The notes: generated from the letters alone by a model not told the origin. Shown: positions 44,464-55,941, numbered from the stretch's first letter. The stretch: 64,000 nucleotides of DNA from Promicromonospora umidemergens (GCF_024171995.1 NZ_JAMTCT010000019.1:52288-116287), one strand, 5' to 3'. A program made the numbers and translations.

Positions 44464-46143
44464 TCAGGCGTCGACGAGGGCCTCCAGGACCCGTCCCTCC
44501 TCGTACCGCACGACCTCCAGCCCGAACTCCGCGAGGATCTCGGGCAGGAGCCGCACCACGTCCCGGTCCTTCTCCCGGTTCACCTCGGGCAGCTCTGACC
44601 ACGGCATGCCGATCATCGGGTGCACGCGGGCGGCGTCGTCCCGCACCGGGCCGCTGCGCCAGCCCTGCGCCACGCGCACCGACTCCCACAGCTCGTGCTC
44701 CGCCTCGGCGAGCCTGTCCAGCTCGACGCCCTCGAACACGACCTCAGCGGCCCCGTCGCGCGGCGCGATCGTCGCGCCCATCCGCGCCAGGCGCTCGGGC
44801 AGGCCGACGACCCACCCGCGGTTGGACGCTCGCAGGTCCTCGGGGAGGTCCTCCCAGCGCACCATGGCGGGGACCTCGCCCCAAGCGACCCCGCGCTCGA
44901 GCTGGTTGCGCAGGTAGACGTGGTGCACGGACCGCGCGATCCGCTCGTACATGTCGGCGTGCGCGCGGGCCTCCTCGCGCTCGACGTCAGCGAGCAGGTC
45001 CCGCATGGTCACGGTGCGCAGCCGTCCGTCCAGGTTGTCGAGCACCCGGGACGCCTCCGTGCCGAAGGCGCTCGAGAGCCCCGCCAGGCCGTCAAGCAGG
45101 AGCACCAGCGACCCCGGGCCGCCGTGCCACAGCTTCGTGGCCGTGAGGGCCACGCGCAGGGACGTGCCGTCGGAGGCATGGCAGACGTAGACGACGTCTG
45201 GCACGCCGGGGACGCCGGCGCCGAGCGCCGCCGCCGCGCGCAGCTCGATCTTCTCCGCCACGGGCGACCACCGGGCGCGCAGCGCCCCGGTGACCGCCTC
45301 GGCGTCGTCCGCGATCAGGTCGACCGTCAGGCGGGCCCCGTCGCCCGCGAGCTCCCACTCGCGGGCCAGCCCCACGACGAGGGCCTTGGCGAACTCGCCC
45401 GAACCGACCACCGCCACGCGGGTCCGCGCGGCCGGGCCACCCGGGCCGTCGACCATGCGCCGGACCTCGCGCACGGCGAGCGCCTGCGCGGCGATGACAT
45501 CGAGCGTGAAGAAGTCGACGCCTGGTTCTGCACAGCTCAGGTGGCGCGCCTGGAGCGCTACGCCGAGCTCGGGGTCGCTCACGTGGGCGTACAGCCGCTC
45601 GGGTCCCCTGCCGGAGCGGCGGACGGCGTTCTCCGCCTCGGCCACGGTCAGCACGTTGGCGGTGGCTTCCTCCGTGTCGTCGCCGCACGCGTACAGGACG
45701 GTCGCGCCGGTGAGACCCGCAGCACCCAGGCCGGCTGCGTCCGCGGTGCGCAGCACCCGGTGACCTGCGGCCTCCAGGGCGGCGGTGACGGTGTCCGCGG
45801 CGTCGGTCTGCCCCACGACTATCGCGTGGCCGCGCGCACGCCGGTCCCTGAACCGGCGGATCTCTCCCGTGAACAGGGCGCGCGCTGCCTCGAACAGGGC
45901 GTAGACGGCAGTGGCCGGCGCGAGGAACCGGGCCACCTGGAGCTGCCAGGAGAGCGGCCCGCCACCGCTGGCCGGGTCGGCGCCCATCACGAAGAGCTGG
46001 AGGTCGTGGTAGACGACGTCGTACCAGGTGCGACCGGGCAAGTGGCTGGTGTCGAGCGCGAGGCCCCACCAGCCGAGGCCGAGCGAGACCACGACGAGGG
46101 CGGAGAAGCCGAGCCGGGACCAGGGGAAGGAGGTGCGGGTCAC
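44464..46143 (-). CDS. Two-TM TrkA-N protein with C-terminal RyR domain
   Basis: 559 residues. Two hydrophobic spans (about 11-30 and 70-91) flank a 40-residue loop with no potassium selectivity motif. Then come two Rossmann modules: GHAIVVGQTDAADTV (about 105-119) and TRVAVVGSGEFAKALV (about 240). The C-terminus resembles RyR repeats: HELWESVRVAQGWR... and HPMIGMPWSELPEVNREKDRDVVR. TrkA-N modules bind dinucleotides, and RyR domains are proposed ligand-binding modules in bacterial signalling proteins. A TATTGT box (46156-46151) is 7 bp before the GTG, so a leaderless start is likely. Function is not established. Confidence 0.75.
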   Translation of the reverse strand: MTRTSFPWSRLGFSALVVVSLGLGWWGLALDTSHLPGRTWYDVVYHDLQLFVMGADPASGGGPLSWQLQVARFLAPATAVYALFEAARALFTGEIRRFRDRRARGHAIVVGQTDAADTVTAALEAAGHRVLRTADAAGLGAAGLTGATVLYACGDDTEEATANVLTVAEAENAVRRSGRGPERLYAHVSDPELGVALQARHLSCAEPGVDFFTLDVIAAQALAVREVRRMVDGPGGPAARTRVAVVGSGEFAKALVVGLAREWELAGDGARLTVDLIADDAEAVTGALRARWSPVAEKIELRAAAALGAGVPGVPDVVYVCHASDGTSLRVALTATKLWHGGPGSLVLLLDGLAGLSSAFGTEASRVLDNLDGRLRTVTMRDLLADVEREEARAHADMYERIARSVHHVYLRNQLERGVAWGEVPAMVRWEDLPEDLRASNRGWVVGLPERLARMGATIAPRDGAAEVVFEGVELDRLAEAEHELWESVRVAQGWRSGPVRDDAARVHPMIGMPWSELPEVNREKDRDVVRLLPEILAEFGLEVVRYEEGRVLEALVDA

Positions 46144-46150
46144 GCCCGGA

Positions 46151-46156
46151 ACAATA
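46151..46156 (-). promoter_or_regulatory. -10 box of the TrkA-N/RyR gene
   Basis: TATTGT on the minus strand (TAnnnT) ends 7 bp before the GTG at 46143, consistent with a leaderless transcript. A -35 is not obvious. Confidence 0.45.
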
Positions 46157-46202
46157 GCGACATCTCCCCCAGCTGGCGGACGCTGGCACTTCCACGGACA
46201 CG

Positions 46203-46238
46203 AAAAGGCCCGGACCCCCGTGAAGGGTGTCCGGGCCT
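46203..46238 (-). terminator. Rho-independent terminator of pyk
   Basis: AGGCCCGGAC (46206-46215) pairs with GTCCGGGCCT (46229-46238), and inner CCC/GGG bases extend the stem. On the minus strand the stem is followed by TTTTCG. It lies 36 bp after the pyk stop. Confidence 0.85.
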
Positions 46239-46273
46239 GTCCGGTCCGACCGGCACCGACCGGCCGACCGTCG

Positions 46274-47710
46274 TCAGGCCGTGCTGTAGCCGTCGACGTG
46301 CGAGCCGATGCGGTGCACCAGGATCGAGTTCGTCGTGCCGGGCACGCCGACCGGAGCACCCGAGACCACGACGACCAGGTCGCCCTTCTCTGCGAGGCCC
46401 TGGTCCTGCAGCGTCCGGTCGACCTGGTCGACCATCGCGTCGACGTTCTCCACCTTCGGCACCAGGTACTCGGAGGTACCCCAGGTGAGCGCGAGGGTGT
46501 TGGCGACGTGCTGCTCCGGGGTGAAGGCGAGCAGCGGGATGGACGAGCGCAGGCGGGACATCCGGCGCGCGGAGTCACCGGACTGCGTGAACGTCACGAG
46601 GTACTTCACCCCGAGCGTCTCGCCGATCTCGGCGGCGGCGCGCGTGATGGCGCCACCACGCGTGTGCGGCGTGGAACCGAGCGGCGCGATGCGCTCCCGG
46701 CCGGCCTGCTCCGTGGCCTCGATGATCCGGGCCATGGTCTCGACCGTGACGATCGGGTAGTCGCCCACCGAGGTCTCACCGGACAGCATCACGGCGTCGG
46801 CGCCGTCGAGCACCGCGTTGGCGCAGTCCGACGCCTCGGCGCGGGTCGGCGTCGGCGACGTCGTCATGGACTCGAGCACCTGCGTGGCGACGATGACCGG
46901 CTTGGCGTTGCGCCGCGCCATCTCGACGATGCGCTTCTGCACGAGCGGCACCTGCTCCAGCGGCATCTCGACCGCGAGGTCACCGCGCGCCACCATGACA
47001 CCGTCGAACGCCGCGATGATCTCGGCGAGGTTGTCCACGGCCTGCGGCTTCTCGATCTTGGCGATGACGGGGACCGTACGGCCCTCCTCCTCCATCACGC
47101 GGCGGACGTCCTCGTAGTCCTTGGCGGACCGCACGAACGACAGCGCGATGAAGTCGGTACCGAGCTTGAGCGCCCAGCGCAGGTCGGACTCGTCCTTGTC
47201 GGACAAGGCCGGCACGGAGACCGCGACGCCGGGCAGGTTGATGCCCTTGTTGTTCGAGACGGGGCCCGGGACCTCGACCTCGGTGATGACCCGCGGGCCC
47301 TCGACGGCGGTGACGCGCACGCGCACCTTGCCGTCGTCGATCAGCAGCGGGTCGCCCACCTTGGCGTCCTGGTTCAGGCCCTTGTGGGTGGTCGACACGA
47401 GCTCCCGGCTACCGAGGACGTCCTCGGTGGTGATGGTGAACGTGTCGCCCTTGTTGAGGAAATGCTTCTCGTCCCCGGCAAACCGGCCGAGCCGGATCTT
47501 GGGGCCCTGCAGGTCGACGAGTACGGCGACCGACTTCCCGGCCGCCTTCGCGGCCTCACGCACGTGACGGTAGACCGCCGCGTGCGCCTCCTGCTCACCG
47601 TGGCTGCGGTTGATCCGCGCCACGTTCATGCCGGCGTCTACGAGTTCCCGGAGCTTCTCCGGCGTCTCCGTAGCGGGTCCGATGGTGCACACGATCTTGG
47701 CTCTGCGCAT
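46274..47710 (-). CDS. pyk: Pyruvate kinase
   Basis: 478-residue pyruvate kinase, which makes ATP and pyruvate from phosphoenolpyruvate and ADP. Family motifs run in order: MRRAKIVCTIGPAT at the N-terminus, LVDLQGPKIRLGRF, the active-site stretch VIAKIEKPQAVDN, MVARGDLAVEMPLEQVP, and MLSGETSVGDYPI. A C-terminal allosteric domain is complete. The start at 47710 is clear. It has its own intrinsic terminator and appears monocistronic. Confidence 0.97.
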   Translation of the reverse strand: MRRAKIVCTIGPATETPEKLRELVDAGMNVARINRSHGEQEAHAAVYRHVREAAKAAGKSVAVLVDLQGPKIRLGRFAGDEKHFLNKGDTFTITTEDVLGSRELVSTTHKGLNQDAKVGDPLLIDDGKVRVRVTAVEGPRVITEVEVPGPVSNNKGINLPGVAVSVPALSDKDESDLRWALKLGTDFIALSFVRSAKDYEDVRRVMEEEGRTVPVIAKIEKPQAVDNLAEIIAAFDGVMVARGDLAVEMPLEQVPLVQKRIVEMARRNAKPVIVATQVLESMTTSPTPTRAEASDCANAVLDGADAVMLSGETSVGDYPIVTVETMARIIEATEQAGRERIAPLGSTPHTRGGAITRAAAEIGETLGVKYLVTFTQSGDSARRMSRLRSSIPLLAFTPEQHVANTLALTWGTSEYLVPKVENVDAMVDQVDRTLQDQGLAEKGDLVVVVSGAPVGVPGTTNSILVHRIGSHVDGYSTA

Positions 47711-47780
47711 GTCTCCAGCCTAGGCAGGTGGGCGCCGCAGCGCCCTGTGGGGGTGAACAACTCCCGGGCGGGTTCTCCGG

Positions 47781-49271
47781 TCACGACCGCAGAGCGAGCG
47801 TGCGCGGACGCACCGGGGCAGGCAGCTCGGTGCTGCCCTGCAGGTAGGTATCAGCCGCGGCGGCCGCAGCACGGCCCTCCGCGATGGCCCACACGATGAG
47901 GGACTGCCCGCGGCCGGCGTCGCCGGCCACAAAAACACCGGGCAGGCTTGCAGCGTAGTCGTCGCCGCGGGCGACGAGGCCACGCTCGGTGATCTCGATA
48001 CCGGTCTGCTCCTCGAGCACACCGGTCTCCGGGCCGGTGAAGCCCATGGCGACGAGCACGAGGTCGGCGGGGATCTCGCGCTCCGTCCCGGGCGTGGCGG
48101 CGCGACGTCCGTCGGGCAGGTACTGGGTCTCCGCGACCTTGAGGGCGCGGACGTTGCCCTCGGCCCCGGGCTCGGAGCTGGCCAGGAACTCCACCGTGGA
48201 CGCCAGGTAGGTGCGCTCGCCGCCCTCCTCGTGCGAGGTCGAGACCTCGAACAGGATCGGGTCGGTCGGCCACGGCTGGTTCGCCGGGCGCTCGGTCGGC
48301 GGCATCTTGCCGATCGCGAGCGTGGTGACGCTCGCGGCACCCTGGCGCAGCGCGGTGCCGAGGCAGTCGGAACCGGTGTCGCCGCCGCCGATGATGACGA
48401 CGTGCTTGCCGGCAGCCGTCGGCGCGCCCTCGGGGAGGACGTCCGGGGTACCGGCGCGCACCGCGTGGTTGACGGGCGTCAGGTAGTCCATGGCGAAGTG
48501 GATGCCGGGCAGGTCCCGGCCGGGCAGGGGCAGGTCGCGCGGCACGGTCGCACCGGTGGCGACCACGACGGCGTCGAACCGGCGGCGCAGGGCGTCCCAG
48601 CTCATGTCCTTGCCGATCGTGGTGCCCGCACGGAAGCGCGTGCCCTCGGCCTCCATCTGCGCCAGACGGCGGTCGATGTGCAGCTTCTCGAGCTTGAAGT
48701 CCGGGATGCCGTAGCGCAGGAGGCCGCCGACGGCGTCGTCCCGCTCGTACACGACGACGGTGTGCCCGGCGCGGGTCAGCTGCTGCGCCGCGGCCAGCCC
48801 GGCGGGGCCGGAGCCGACGACGGCGACAGTCGAGCCCGTGAGCCGCTCCGGCACGTGCGGCGTGACCAGCCCGCGGGCGAACGCCTCGTCGATGATCGAG
48901 ACCTCGACGTTCTTGATGGTCACCGCCGGCTGGTTGATGCTCAGCACGCAGGACGACTCGCACGGCGCCGGGCACACGCGGCCCGTGAACTCCGGGAAGT
49001 TGTTGGTCGCGTGCAGGCGGTCGATCGCGTCGGCCCACTGGCCACGCCAGACCAGGTCGTTCCAGTCCGGGATCAGGTTGCCCAGCGGGCAGCCCTGGTG
49101 ACAGAACGGCACGCCGCAGTCCATGCAGCGGCCGGCCTGCTCCTTGAGGAAGGCCTGTCCCTCCGCGCGGTGCGCGTGGGTGTCCTTCCAGTCACGCAGC
49201 CGCACCTCGACGGGCCGGTTCGGCGGGAGCTCCCGCTCCCGGATCTTGAGAAACCCTCTGGGGTCAGCCAC
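47781..49271 (-). CDS. gltD: Glutamate synthase small subunit
   Basis: 496-residue GltD, which passes electrons from NADPH through FAD and iron-sulfur clusters to the large subunit. The N-terminal ferredoxin-like domain has [19 protein letters not shown] and CPAPCESSC cysteine clusters. Then come the FAD site [15 protein letters not shown] and the NADPH site [14 protein letters not shown], ending with [17 protein letters not shown]. The GTG at 49271 overlaps the gltB stop by 8 bp, so the subunits are translationally coupled. Confidence 0.96.
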   Translation of the reverse strand: MADPRGFLKIRERELPPNRPVEVRLRDWKDTHAHRAEGQAFLKEQAGRCMDCGVPFCHQGCPLGNLIPDWNDLVWRGQWADAIDRLHATNNFPEFTGRVCPAPCESSCVLSINQPAVTIKNVEVSIIDEAFARGLVTPHVPERLTGSTVAVVGSGPAGLAAAQQLTRAGHTVVVYERDDAVGGLLRYGIPDFKLEKLHIDRRLAQMEAEGTRFRAGTTIGKDMSWDALRRRFDAVVVATGATVPRDLPLPGRDLPGIHFAMDYLTPVNHAVRAGTPDVLPEGAPTAAGKHVVIIGGGDTGSDCLGTALRQGAASVTTLAIGKMPPTERPANQPWPTDPILFEVSTSHEEGGERTYLASTVEFLASSEPGAEGNVRALKVAETQYLPDGRRAATPGTEREIPADLVLVAMGFTGPETGVLEEQTGIEITERGLVARGDDYAASLPGVFVAGDAGRGQSLIVWAIAEGRAAAAAADTYLQGSTELPAPVRPRTLALRS

Positions 49272-52200
49272 GTGCCACCTCCATGATCTGGTCCCAGACG
49301 GACGGGTCCCACTGGGTCTTGCCCGAGACGTCGGCGCCTGCGGCCTCCGCCTCGCTGAGTGCCAGGCGCACGCGCGCCCAGCCGGGCGGCAGCATGCGGC
49401 TGAACCGGCCACGCGCGAGCACGGGGTCGTCGAGCAGCTCTGCCGCCACCGTCGATCCGGTCTCGGCGCGGTGCCGCTCCAGCAGCCCGCGCACGGTCTC
49501 CCAGTCGGCGTCGTCCAGCGGCTCGAGGCTGAGCTCGCCCGCCTCGAGCGCCGCCTGGTTGACCCGCGAGACCCGCAGGTCCAGGAAGTACGCGGTGCCG
49601 CCGGACATGCCCGCACCGACGTTGCGGCCGGTGGGGCCGAGCACCAGCACCGTGCCACCCGTCATGTACTCGCAGGCGTGGTCGCCGACGCCCTCCGCGA
49701 CGAGGGTGGCGCCGGAGTTGCGCACGCCGAACCGCTCCCCCACCCGACCGCGCAGGTAGACCTCGCCGGAGGTGGCGCCGTAGCCGATGACGTTGCCGCC
49801 GATGACGTTCGCGCCGTCGAGCACCGATGCCTTGTCCGGGCGGACCACGATGCGGCCGCCCGACAGGCCCTTGCCGACGTAGTCGTTGGCGTCGCCGAAC
49901 AGGCGCAGGGTGATGCCACGGGGCAGGAACGCGCCGAGCGACTGGCCCGCCGACCCGGTCAGGGTCACGTCGATCGTGTCGTCGGGCAGGCCGGCGCCGC
50001 GGTACCGCTTGGTGACCTCGTGGCCGAGCATCGTGCCGACCGTGCGGTTCACGTTCCGGATCGGCAGCTCGATGCGCACCGCCTCACCGCGTTCGAGGGC
50101 CGGGGCCGCCGCCGTGATGAGCTGGTTGTCCAGCGCCCTGGCGAGGCCGTGGTCCTGCAGCGTCGTGTGCCGCAGCGAGGAGCCCTCCTTGAGCTGCGGC
50201 TTGGCCAGCACCGGGGTCAGGTCGAGGCCCTGCGCCTTCCAGTGGTCGACGGCCTTGCGGGTGTCGAGCACCTGCACCTGGCCCACCGCCTCCTCGAGGC
50301 TGCGGAAGCCGAGCGCCGCGAGGTGCTCACGCACCTCCTGGGCGATGAACTCGAAGAAGTTCACGACGAACTCCGGCTTGCCGGTGAACCGGCTGCGCAG
50401 CTCGGGGTTCTGCGTGGCGACGCCGACCGGGCACGTGTCGAGGTGACACACCCGCATCATGATGCAGCCCGACACGACCATGGGCGCCGTCGCGAAGCCG
50501 AACTCCTCGGCCCCGAGCAGCGCTGCGACGATCACGTCGCGCCCGGTCTTCATCTGGCCGTCCACCTGCACGACGATGCGGTCGCGCAGGTCGTTGAGCA
50601 CGAGCGTCTGCTGGGTCTCGGCCAGGCCGATCTCCCAGGGCGTGCCCGCGTGCTTGAGCGACGTGAGGGGCGAGGCGCCGGTCCCGCCGTCGTGCCCCGA
50701 GATCAGGACGACGTCGGCGTGCGCCTTGGACACACCGGTCGCCACCGTGCCGACGCCGAACTCGCTGACCAGCTTCACGTGGACACGCGCGGCCGGGTTG
50801 GCGTTCTTCGCGTCGTGGATCAGCTGGGCCAGGTCTTCGATCGAGTAGATGTCGTGGTGCGGCGGCGGCGAGATGAGCCCGACGCCAGGCGTCGAGTGCC
50901 GGGTGCGCGCCACCCACGGGTAGACCTTGGACCCGGGCAGCTGCCCGCCCTCGCCGGGCTTGGCGCCCTGGGCGAGCTTGATCTGGATGTCGGTGGCGTT
51001 CGTCAGGTACTCCGACGTCACGCCGAACCGGCCCGAGGCGATCTGCTTGACGCGTGAGCGCCGTTCGTCGTCGTAGAGCCGCTCCGGGTCCTCGCCGCCC
51101 TCGCCCGTGTTGGACCGGCCGCCGAGACGGTTCATCGCGATCGCGAGGGTCTCGTGCGCCTCGGCCGAGATGGACCCGTAGGACATGGCGCCCGTGTTGA
51201 ACAGCGTGACGATGTCGCTGATCGACTGGACCTCGTCGATCGGCACCGGCTCGCGGTCGGGGTTGAAGCGCAGCAGGCCGCGCAGCGTCATGAGGCGGTT
51301 CGACTGCTCGTCCACGCGCCGGGTGTACTGCCGGAAGATGTCCATCCGGCCGGACCGGGTGGCGTGCTGCAGGCGGAACACCGTCTCGGGGTCGAACAGG
51401 TGGTCCTCCCCGTCGCGCCGCCACTGGTACTCGCCGCCCGTGGTGAGCCGCTCGCCCGGCTTCATGTTGCCGGACGGCGGGTACGCCTCGGCGTGCCGCG
51501 CCGCGACCTCGGCCGCGATGACGTCCAGCCCGATGCCGCCGAGTCGCGAGGTGGTGCCCGTGAAGTAGTCCTCGACCAGGTCGTGGGCCAGACCGACGGC
51601 CTCGAAGATCTGGGCGCCGCGGTACGACATGATCGTGGAGATGCCCATCTTGGACATGACCTTGAGCACGCCCTTGCCGAGCCCCTTGATGAGGTTGGCG
51701 ACGGCCTTCTCGGGAGTGACCTCCAGGTACCCGCGGCGGGCGAGGTCCTCGACCGTCTCCATCGCGAGGTACGGGTTCACGGCGGCCGCGCCGTAGCCGA
51801 TGAGCAGCGCGACATGGTGCACCTCGCGCACGTCGCCGGCTTCGACCACCAGCGACACCCGGTTGCGGGTGTGCTTGCGCACCAGGTGGTGGTGCACGGC
51901 GCTGGTCAGGAGCAGCGACGGGATCGGGGCCAGCTCGGAGTTGGCGTCGCGGTCGGACAGCACGAGGAAGCTCGCACCCTCCTCCACGTACCGGTCGACG
52001 TCGGCGAAGATCGCCTCGAGCCGCGCCAGCAGAGCACCGCCGCCGCCCGAGACCTCGTAGAGGCCCTGGATCGTCTCGGCGTGGAAGACGCCTTCCAGCT
52101 CCCGGTCGCGCTCGACGTGCACGATCTTGGCGAGCTGGTCGTTGTCCAGCACCGGGAAGCCGAGCACGAGCTTGCGGGCGTGCTCCGGCAGGTCGGCGAG

Positions 52201-53847
52201 CAGGTTGGGCTCCGGCCCGATCGCGCTGCCGATGGCGGTGACCAGCTCCTCGCGGATCGCGTCCAGCGGCGGGTTGGTGACCTGCGCGAACATCTGCGTG
52301 AAGTAGTCGAACAGGAGCCGCGGACGCTGCGAGAGGACCGCGACGGGCGTGTCGGAGCCCATGGCGCCGAGCGGTTCGCCGCCGGTGGTCGCCATCGGCG
52401 TCAGGATGATCTTGAGCTCTTCCTCGGTGTACCCGAAGGCGCGCTGGCGCCGCCGGACCGACGCCGGGCTGTGCGCGACGTGCTCGCGGTCGGGCAGCTC
52501 CTCGAGGTGGACGGAGTGCTCGCGGATCCAGTCGCCGTACGGGTGCTGCGCGGCGAGGCCGGACTTGATCTCCTCGTCGTCGACGATCCGGCCGGAGCCG
52601 GTGTCCACGAGGAACATCTTGCCGGGCTCGAGGCGGCCCTTGCGAACCACCGTCGCGGGGTCGATGTCGAGCACGCCGGCCTCGGAGGCCAGCACCACGA
52701 GCCCCTCCTCGGTGACCCACCAGCGACCGGGACGCAGGCCGTTGCGGTCCAGCACGGCCCCGATCAGGGTGCCGTCGGTGAACGTGAGGGAGGCAGGGCC
52801 GTCCCACGGCTCGATGAGGTTGGCGTTGTACTCGTAGAACGACCGCAGCGCCGAGTCCATGCTCGTGTTGTTCTCCCAGGCCTCCGGCACCATCATCAGC
52901 ACGGAGTGCGGGAGGGACCGGCCGCTCAGGTGCAGCAGCTCGAGCACCTCGTCGAAGCTCGCCGAGTCGCTCGCGCCGGGCGAGCACACCGGCTGCAGGG
53001 CCTTCAGGTCGCCGAGCACCTCGGACTCCATGGTGCCCTCGCGCGCCGCCACCCAGTTGCGGTTGCCGCGCACCGTGTTGATCTCACCGTTGTGGGCCAG
53101 CAGCCGGAACGGCTGGGCCAGGGGCCACGACGGGAACGTGTTGGTGGAGAACCGCGAGTGGACCAGGGCCAGCTCCGTGGCGTACCGCGGGTCGGACAGG
53201 TCCGGGAAGAACGGCTCGAGCTGCGCGGTGGTCAGCATGCCCTTGTACGTCAGGGTCCGGGAGCTGAGCGAGGCGAAGTACAGGCCTACCTCGATCTCGG
53301 CACGCTTGCGCAGGCGGTAGGTCCGCCGGTCCAGGTCGATCCCGGACAGCCCCCGCGACGGGTCGGCCACGACGATCTGCCGGAACACCGGCATGGAGGC
53401 GCGCGCCGTCGGGCCAACGATCCCGGCATCCACCGGGACGTCGCGCCACGCCAGCACGTCGAGCTTCTCCTCGGCGGCCAGCGCCTCGACGCGGCGCACC
53501 ATGGCTTCGCGCTCGGCGTCGTCGGCCGGCAGGAAGGCCGTACCGATCGCGTACATCCCCGCGGGCGGCAGGTCGACGCCCACCACGTCACGGATGAACG
53601 CGTCGGGGATCTGGGTGAGGATCCCGGCGCCGTCGCCGCTGTCCTCCTCCGCCCCCACCGCACCGCGGTGGTCGAGGTTCAGCAGGGCGGTCAGCCCGGC
53701 ATCGACGATGTCGCGTCCGGGCGTGCCGCGGAGCGTCGCCACGAAGGCGACGCCGCACGCGTCATGCTCGGCTGCCGGGTCGTACAGGCCGGCACCAGTC
53801 ATCGGCGCGGGCAACCCAACCCTTTGTGTCGGCAACGGCTTGGTCAT
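49264..53847 (-). CDS. gltB: Glutamate synthase large subunit
   Basis: 1527-residue GltB, making two glutamates from glutamine and 2-oxoglutarate. After a 30-residue propeptide the catalytic Cys31 is expected to become the N-terminal nucleophile (HDACGVAF) of a class II glutaminase. The synthase barrel carries [16 protein letters not shown] and the 3Fe-4S cluster [15 protein letters not shown]; the C-terminal GXGXG beta-helix ([23 protein letters not shown]) is intact. GAGGA precedes the ATG. It follows lgt at 115 bp, in the same direction as the trp operon. Confidence 0.97.
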   Translation of the reverse strand: MTKPLPTQRVGLPAPMTGAGLYDPAAEHDACGVAFVATLRGTPGRDIVDAGLTALLNLDHRGAVGAEEDSGDGAGILTQIPDAFIRDVVGVDLPPAGMYAIGTAFLPADDAEREAMVRRVEALAAEEKLDVLAWRDVPVDAGIVGPTARASMPVFRQIVVADPSRGLSGIDLDRRTYRLRKRAEIEVGLYFASLSSRTLTYKGMLTTAQLEPFFPDLSDPRYATELALVHSRFSTNTFPSWPLAQPFRLLAHNGEINTVRGNRNWVAAREGTMESEVLGDLKALQPVCSPGASDSASFDEVLELLHLSGRSLPHSVLMMVPEAWENNTSMDSALRSFYEYNANLIEPWDGPASLTFTDGTLIGAVLDRNGLRPGRWWVTEEGLVVLASEAGVLDIDPATVVRKGRLEPGKMFLVDTGSGRIVDDEEIKSGLAAQHPYGDWIREHSVHLEELPDREHVAHSPASVRRRQRAFGYTEEELKIILTPMATTGGEPLGAMGSDTPVAVLSQRPRLLFDYFTQMFAQVTNPPLDAIREELVTAIGSAIGPEPNLLADLPEHARKLVLGFPVLDNDQLAKIVHVERDRELEGVFHAETIQGLYEVSGGGGALLARLEAIFADVDRYVEEGASFLVLSDRDANSELAPIPSLLLTSAVHHHLVRKHTRNRVSLVVEAGDVREVHHVALLIGYGAAAVNPYLAMETVEDLARRGYLEVTPEKAVANLIKGLGKGVLKVMSKMGISTIMSYRGAQIFEAVGLAHDLVEDYFTGTTSRLGGIGLDVIAAEVAARHAEAYPPSGNMKPGERLTTGGEYQWRRDGEDHLFDPETVFRLQHATRSGRMDIFRQYTRRVDEQSNRLMTLRGLLRFNPDREPVPIDEVQSISDIVTLFNTGAMSYGSISAEAHETLAIAMNRLGGRSNTGEGGEDPERLYDDERRSRVKQIASGRFGVTSEYLTNATDIQIKLAQGAKPGEGGQLPGSKVYPWVARTRHSTPGVGLISPPPHHDIYSIEDLAQLIHDAKNANPAARVHVKLVSEFGVGTVATGVSKAHADVVLISGHDGGTGASPLTSLKHAGTPWEIGLAETQQTLVLNDLRDRIVVQVDGQMKTGRDVIVAALLGAEEFGFATAPMVVSGCIMMRVCHLDTCPVGVATQNPELRSRFTGKPEFVVNFFEFIAQEVREHLAALGFRSLEEAVGQVQVLDTRKAVDHWKAQGLDLTPVLAKPQLKEGSSLRHTTLQDHGLARALDNQLITAAAPALERGEAVRIELPIRNVNRTVGTMLGHEVTKRYRGAGLPDDTIDVTLTGSAGQSLGAFLPRGITLRLFGDANDYVGKGLSGGRIVVRPDKASVLDGANVIGGNVIGYGATSGEVYLRGRVGERFGVRNSGATLVAEGVGDHACEYMTGGTVLVLGPTGRNVGAGMSGGTAYFLDLRVSRVNQAALEAGELSLEPLDDADWETVRGLLERHRAETGSTVAAELLDDPVLARGRFSRMLPPGWARVRLALSEAEAAGADVSGKTQWDPSVWDQIMEVARG

Positions 53848-53962
53848 GGGTCCTCACAGGCACCCGGCCATGGCCGGGCGCAGTTCCTTGCGATGGTCCG
53901 GGACGACGGCGGCCCGGTCGGTCAGGGGGCTCGTCGTCCGGTGGTCCCGGCGGTCGTGCCCC

Positions 53963-55039
53963 TCAGGTGCGCGTGGAGGTGTCCGCGTCGGACTCCTCCA
54001 CTGCTGCGTTCTTCTGTTCCTCCGGCTCGGCCGCTGCCTCGCCGGTCTCTTCACCCGCTGGGTCCGGCTCTGGGTCAGGCTTCGGGTCGGCCTCAGGTCC
54101 GGCCGACGGATCATCCCCCGCTGGCCGCAGCCGTACCGACTCTTCCCTGGTGGGGAACCTCCGAGCCAGCACTGTCGAGATCACCATGGCCGCGAGGCCC
54201 AGGAGGACCGAGGTCCAGACGTTGAGACGGAGCCCCAGCACCAGCTCTGCATCGTCGATGCGAAGCATCTCGATCCAGACCCGTCCGAGAGTGTAGAGCA
54301 GAACGTACGCCCAGAATACCCGCCCATGACCCAACTTGAACCGGCGGTCGAGGAAGAGGAGGGCTCCGGCCATCGCCAGGCACCACAGGAGCTCGTACAG
54401 GAACGTCGGGTGGAACAGCGTGCCCTCGGGGTACGCCACGCCCGTCGCGGGGTTCGACACGAGGTACTCCGCGTCGATGTACAGGCCCCAGGGCAGCTCG
54501 GTGGGTCGTCCGTACAGCTCCTGGTTGAACCAGTTGCCAAGGCGCCCTACGGCCTGCGCGACCAGGAGGCCGGGCGCGGCGGCGTCGGCGAAGGACGAGA
54601 GCCTGACGCCCTTCTGCCGGCAGCCGATCCACGCCCCGACGGCGCCGAGCGCCACAGCGCCCCAGATGCCGAGGCCGCCCTCCCAGATGTAGAGCGCCTT
54701 GATCGGGTCGCCCCCGCCCGAGAAGTTCTCGCCGAAGTAGCGGTCGGGCGAGGAGAGCACGTGATAGACCCGGCCGCCGAGGAGGCCGAACGGCACCGCC
54801 CAGAACACGATGTCGAGGACGTCGTCCGGTTTGCCGCCGCGAGCCTTCCACCGCCTGGCGGTCATCCAGACGGCGATCGCGATGCCGGCGAGGATCGCCA
54901 GGGCATAGGCCCGCAACGGGACGATCCCGAGATACCAGGTGTGCTCGGAGGGACTGGGTATCTCGGTGGCAAGAACAGCCGGCAGCACAGCGGTCAACTC
55001 GATGGGCAGAGTTGCCGGCAGCACGGTCAGCAGCGTCAC
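53963..55039 (-). CDS. lgt: Prolipoprotein diacylglyceryl transferase
   Basis: 358-residue Lgt, the membrane enzyme that attaches diacylglycerol to the lipobox cysteine of prolipoproteins. The signature GRLGNWFNQELYGRPTELPW and the HPTFLYELLW motif are intact, with seven hydrophobic segments. The last 70 residues form an acidic, Pro/Asp/Glu-rich cytoplasmic tail, a common actinobacterial addition. The GTG at 55039 overlaps the trpA stop by 4 bp. The lipoprotein at 36317-37975 would be one client. Confidence 0.95.
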   Translation of the reverse strand: MTLLTVLPATLPIELTAVLPAVLATEIPSPSEHTWYLGIVPLRAYALAILAGIAIAVWMTARRWKARGGKPDDVLDIVFWAVPFGLLGGRVYHVLSSPDRYFGENFSGGGDPIKALYIWEGGLGIWGAVALGAVGAWIGCRQKGVRLSSFADAAAPGLLVAQAVGRLGNWFNQELYGRPTELPWGLYIDAEYLVSNPATGVAYPEGTLFHPTFLYELLWCLAMAGALLFLDRRFKLGHGRVFWAYVLLYTLGRVWIEMLRIDDAELVLGLRLNVWTSVLLGLAAMVISTVLARRFPTREESVRLRPAGDDPSAGPEADPKPDPEPDPAGEETGEAAAEPEEQKNAAVEESDADTSTRT

Positions 55040-55941
55040 GGGGCCTCTCCGGGAACGGCGGTCGCGCCGGCAGGTGCGTCGGGCGCGGTGGTGCGCGCCG
55101 ACCGTACCCCGGCGGCGAGGTCCTCCGTCACCTCGGCCAGCTTCGTGAGACGGTCGGCCCACTCGGCGTCGCCGAGCGCACCGTCCGACAGGAGCGGCCG
55201 GACCAGCGCGGACCCGACGATGACGCCGTCAGCGAAGCGGCCGATCTCCTTGACCTGCGCACCGGTGGAGACGCCGAGGCCCACGCAGACGTTGACCGCG
55301 CCGGCGGCGCGCGTGTCGGCCACGAGCTGCTCGGCGCGCGAGCCCACCTCGGCCCGCACCCCGGTCACGCCCATGAGCGACGCCGCGTAGACGAACCCGC
55401 GCGTCGCGTCTACCGTGCGCCGGAGCCGCTCCGGAGTCGAGCTCGGGGCCACGAGGAAGACGCGGTCCAGGCCGTACGCCGTGCTCGCGGCGATCCAGTC
55501 GGGGCCCTCGTCCGGGATGAGGTCGGGCGTGATGAGCCCGGCGCCTCCTGCGGCGGCCAGGTCCCGTGCGAACGCATCGGCACCGTACTTGAGCACCGGG
55601 TTCCAGTAGGTCATGACCAGCACGGGAACGTGCGGGGCGTAGTCGGACACCTCGCGCAGCACACGAAACACGTCCCGCACGCGAACGCCCGCGTCCAGCG
55701 CCGCCTGCGCGGCCTGCTGGACCACCGGACCGTCGAGCACGGGATCGGTGTACGGGATGCCGAGCTCGACGATGTCCACGCCGTGGTCGATCAGGGTCTT
55801 GATCGCCTCGATCGACCGGTCCACCGTCGGGAAGCCCACCGGCAGGTAACCCACCAGGGCGGGCCGGCTCTCCTGCTCGCGCAGCCGGTCGATGAGGTCG
55901 CTCGTGCGCGACTCCGTAGCCGGCTCTGTCACAGCGCTCAT
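55036..55941 (-). CDS. trpA: Tryptophan synthase alpha subunit
   Basis: 301-residue TrpA, which cleaves indole-3-glycerol phosphate. The barrel has the family motif [21 protein letters not shown], where the usual PFSDP reads PYTDP; the Asp of that motif is the catalytic acid/base partner. GVTGVR and the phosphate loop [11 protein letters not shown] follow. The ATG at 55941 overlaps the trpB stop. The C-terminal extension of about 20 residues is Ala/Pro-rich and runs to the coupled lgt start. Confidence 0.96.
   Translation of the reverse strand: MSAVTEPATESRTSDLIDRLREQESRPALVGYLPVGFPTVDRSIEAIKTLIDHGVDIVELGIPYTDPVLDGPVVQQAAQAALDAGVRVRDVFRVLREVSDYAPHVPVLVMTYWNPVLKYGADAFARDLAAAGGAGLITPDLIPDEGPDWIAASTAYGLDRVFLVAPSSTPERLRRTVDATRGFVYAASLMGVTGVRAEVGSRAEQLVADTRAAGAVNVCVGLGVSTGAQVKEIGRFADGVIVGSALVRPLLSDGALGDAEWADRLTKLAEVTEDLAAGVRSARTTAPDAPAGATAVPGEAP

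Noticed and set aside
44464..46143. Classical potassium channel with RCK domain
   Set aside because: No TVGYG-like selectivity filter is present in the loop between the two membrane helices.
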